Origin: Rostratula benghalensis | Taxonomy: Eukaryota > Chordata > Aves > Charadriiformes > Rostratulidae | Length of the DNA stretch: 64,000 nucleotides | NCBI GenBank assembly: GCA_013399305.1 | Contig: VXAI01000136.1 | Coordinates: forward strand, 310,001 to 374,000 | Direction: 5' to 3' | Part shown: positions 60,511 through 64,000 of the stretch, piece by piece | Layout: each line of letters begins with the position of its first letter | Numbering within the stretch: position 1 is the stretch's first letter | The notes under the pieces: model-generated | Databases searched by the model: none | What the model was told of the DNA's origin: nothing | What the model saw: only the letters and a program-made list of their open reading frames with translations | Translations under genes and position numbers: made by a program

Positions 60511-63500
60511 GAATGCAGGAAAATCCAGGAAAAAACAAATAAAAATTTAGTATTGAACTATTAAACTTCTGATCCATCTGATCATCACTGGAAACACTTT
60601 TATTCTGCTTGTAGTTGTCGTGGGTAAATGTTGGCTGGATGCTGCTAAGCTGCTCTATCACTCTCCCTCTTGAACTGACAGGGGAGAGAAAATATGATGA
60701 AAGGCTCATGGATCAAGATAAGAACAGGGGGGAATCACCCTCAGTTTAGGGAAACTGGAGACCCAAGAGACTGAGTTTCTCTAGAGACAGAAAAAACATT
60801 AAATATTTGTTCCACGGCTTGGTAAATAAGACCACAGTTTATTTTACTGCATTAATTTATTCATTTGTTATTACTGCATTCAAACTGTTAACACAAGTCA
60901 CCTCTCTTTATTGCAGTATCCTTTGCAGGTAGAGGCATTAGTTAACTTAACATATAAACTCCATGTGTCCTGCAGGGTATGAAGCACTGGCACTGTTACC
61001 AACAGAGAAACTCTTACTTCCCAGGTCGTGTTATCAGAGTTGAAGGTAAAGCCTGAATACCCAGGTCTTGAAGGTGTCCACCAGAATCCAGAAGTTTAAG
61101 TGTGCATTCATTTGATTTGTTGAACAATTTTGTAAGACAGTGGTGCTGTCATTAATGCCCCAGGAAATCACATATGTAGGTATATAATCACAGAACTCTA
61201 AATTCTTCATGGGTATATATCAGAGGTAACGGAGAGATAATTCACAAAGATTAGACACAGACGAAAATCAGGCTTAGAATTGATTGGAGGTTGTCTCCCC
61301 TTTGTCTGATTCTCCCTCTCCTCAAAATAATTACAATTTTTCAATATTTCTACAAATATTCTACAAAACCCAGATACCCATGCGCATTAATGTTGAAGAT
61401 TTTTTTTTTTCAATGTAGGTTAAAAAAAAACAATCAAAACCATGAAATACTCGATTTTTTTCTAAGCAAATAGTAATGCTTGGAAAGGCAAAAGAAATGC
61501 AGCAGTTAGTCAGAAACTGAGGGTATAGAATATGAATTGATTTGCCTGTTATGCTCTTTGCTGAGAGAAAGCTGTACAGGGTTAGACAGCACCATGCAAA
61601 CTTTCCTAAACTACCAAAATAGTGTGTAAACAGGAGTATTACCATACAGATTGCTGTCCACAATCTACAGCACATATATGGAAGTTCCTATTGGGGAAAA
61701 AAAAAATTATATATCAGTGAGGAGACTAAAAATGGATGGGAAAGTAAATTTATAAGGAATTAGGAGCTCAATTTTGTGTGTGATCCTGGAGGGAATGAAT
61801 AATGAAGAACATGACTAGCAATAAGTATGTGAAAGTAGTGAAGAAAGAGGAATTATACACAGTGAGGCAAGAAAAGCATATATAGGATCAATGGGAATCA
61901 ATTAGAAAAATTTATGCTGGGTTCAGGGGAATCTTTTTAGACAGCCAGAACTATTAACCTATTACTGAGCTCCCAAATAAAGCCCTGTTTCTCAAGCCTT
62001 TCTCAACTTGGATAAGTGTTCCCGGGGAATGTTCATTTGTTGCATGGGAGTGAAGGGCACCATAAGTAATTTCTTTCCCTAGTTAGTTGCTGCACACTGG
62101 CCAAAAATATCGTGATATTTAAGCCTAAATCATAAGGGCAGCATTTTACATCCCTTTTAAGCATTCTAGAATGACTGCATAGCCAGAAATTATCTCATAA
62201 CCGACTACAAGATCTTATAACCAACTTCAAATGTAGAATACGTACTTTCTGTATTAAAATGGGACAGTTACATTTATCCTGAGTGAGGACCATATTCTTG
62301 TTGTTGGGAAGCTCTGTTTTAAAGAGAATCATCATTTAATAGAGAGAAAAAAAAATAATTCTTTCAGTGCTTTGATTTCAGTTTCTGTCTGCCCCATGAC
62401 AACAGCAAATTAAGCAGCTAAAACCCCACAGCAAATGTAATTAAATCAACCGAAACAACAAAGAATAATCTCATAGGCTTCCACTCAGTCCTGCAAGAGT
62501 CCTATTGCCTCATAGGGGACCTTAGCCCATACTCAGCTTGAAGGTTGCCTTTGGTTGCTCTTCCTGCCCCAGAACTGTCTCAGACAGCTCTGTTCCTTTG
62601 GTGACTGAATGGCTAACTCTGCTTTCCCTATGTATGAAAAGAGGATATTTTATCAATATTTCACTAAGGCTTTATGCCCAATATTGGCTCTGACTGTGAG
62701 ATCATGAATTCATAAGATTGATGTTGGCACAATCAGGTATCTTCCCTTTTCAGTCGAATAATATTTTCCCATAAATATTTTGGAGAGTGTCAAGTCTAAC
62801 TAGATTTTAGAAATTAAACTAAAGGGTGAAGCATTTAGAAAATGTCTGCCATAAATATTTTAATTGTGATATTTTAATTCAGAGTTTTCAAAATTTCTGA
62901 AATGAAATGTTGCTAAATAGTTTTAGATTGGAATCAGAAAGAAATATTGAATAGCTGCAATGCAGTATTCCATAATTAAGGAGGGAGGGGGGCAACAAAA
63001 ACAAAAAAGAAAACAGCTGAACTTCTATTTCAGGTAGAAAGACACATGATTTGGTCTTCATTTCATAGCAATCATTGGAGATCCCAACTCCATCCTTGCT
63101 TTTAATTTTAAGACATGGTAGTTACAGAGAGAAAGAAGTGTCCTTATGTAAACAGCAGGAAAGTCACCCAAAAACAACTTTGTCTAAATATATATATATG
63201 TCAATATATTTGTGTGCTCCAATTTACTTTGTGTTTGTTATTATCAGAGAATGACACACACATTTTCACAGGTGCAGGTACTTTCCCATAGCATTATTGC
63301 TCTTCCTACTCAAGTAATGGCTTTTTTCTTACTAGAAGCAGAAGCTGGACATGAATATTCAAGTATTACTTGCCTTTTTCAACTCCAACCCACCCTTGCC
63401 CTACCTTGCTCACAGTGCTTGGATTTGCTGGGCCTGCTAGGACTAGGGAGGCTAGAAAGTAAATGAGGAAGCGTTATGCATCAGGAGCAATCAAATCTCT

Positions 63501-63826
63501 AGTGCACCTTGAAGAGTACAGCCCTTGAGCCTGAAGAGTTCTGGCAGAAACATGGCCAAAAGCCATTCAGAAACCAGTAGAGAAAGGACAAAGTGCTTCA
63601 CAGGCTATAATTTAACCTGCTGGACCACTCAGCCCTTCCCCAATGTCATTCCCTTCCCACCAAGCATCATTGTAAAATGGTTTTGAATAAAGAGTCCATA
63701 AAATAAACTGGGTTCTTTGGGGAGATACCTACTGGACATAGAGGAAATACAGGTGTCTTATTCTCCTGTGTCAACACAATATGATGGACATGACCAGTTG
63801 CAGCACAGGACTTCATAAACTGCTAT
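60511..63826. other. Unassigned unique sequence
   Basis: About 3.3 kb, AT-rich, no gene recognised. It includes T and A runs at about 61401-61428, a TA run at 63185-63199, and short frames without motifs. Confidence 0.5.
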
Positions 63827-64000
63827 ATCACAGAATCGCAGACTCTCAGGGATTGGAAGGGACCTTGAAAGCTCATCCAGTCCAATCCCCCTGCCAGAGC
63901 AGGAACACCCAGAGCAGGTCCCACAGGAACGTGTCCAGGAGGGGTTTGAATGTCTCCAGAGAAGGAGACTCCACCACCTCTCTGGGCAGCCCCTGCCAGT
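63827..64000 (-). mobile_element. CR1 LINE 3' end, cut by the window edge
   Basis: From ATCACAGAATCGCAGACTCT through GGATTGGAAGGGACCTTGAA and CCAGTCCAATCCCCCTGCCA the sequence is the reverse complement of a CR1 3' end. It then enters the ORF2 C-terminal region (CTCCACCACCTCTCTGGGCA) and continues past base 64000. Its clean wording suggests a fairly young copy. Its 5' extent cannot be judged here. Confidence 0.92.

Noticed and set aside
1..64000. tRNA, rRNA, snRNA genes or a CRISPR array
   Set aside because: Reading for tRNA B-box-like GGTTCGA patterns, U6-like starts and regularly spaced repeats gave no credible hit; only simple repeats and dispersed mobile elements were found.

Overview
The window looks like 64 kb of non-coding nuclear DNA from a bird, probably a passerine. 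Two things point there. There are eight fragments of CR1, the dominant avian LINE, several still carrying the ATTCTATG-type 3' terminal repeat. There are also two LTRs of an endogenous-retrovirus family that I associate, from memory, with songbird genomes. The DNA is AT-rich with frequent homopolymer runs. I found no intact host protein-coding gene, no multi-exon gene that I could support, and no rRNA, tRNA or CRISPR array. The window is best read as intergenic (gene-desert) or deep intronic sequence.

Layout. 1-6.8 kb: unique AT-rich sequence with one G/T-rich low-complexity tract at about 1.2-1.34 kb. 6.8-8.2 kb: a solo LTR on the + strand with a matching 6-bp target duplication, followed by a 5'-truncated CR1 copy on the - strand. 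8.2-15.7 kb: mostly unique sequence holding the longest open frame of the window (8269-8961, -), a GTT microsatellite, a 24-bp poly-A and a 21-bp tandem duplication. 15.7-17.5 kb: a probable old LTR-like fragment, then a fuller LTR on the - strand with a TATA motif. 17.5-39 kb: mostly unique sequence with an 11-unit GTTTT microsatellite at 22.3 kb, a small CpG-rich islet at 27.3 kb and two unexplained open frames (21323-21676, - and 27961-28497, +). 39-53 kb: a CR1 3' scrap, simple repeats, a cluster of inverted repeats at 46.0-46.1 kb and a 44-bp pure purine tract at 46.3 kb. 53-64 kb: a CR1-rich stretch with six fragments in mixed orientations, the last running off the window end.

How the parts work together: no operon or pathway is visible. 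The recognisable coding remnants are C-terminal pieces of the CR1 ORF2 protein, all too short to be active. What remains possibly functional is regulatory: LTR promoter sequence, candidate conserved non-coding elements in AT-rich blocks, and the CpG islet. None can be proven from a single sequence. I did not find a clearly new biological system. The unexplained open frames and the palindrome cluster are the items I would check first.
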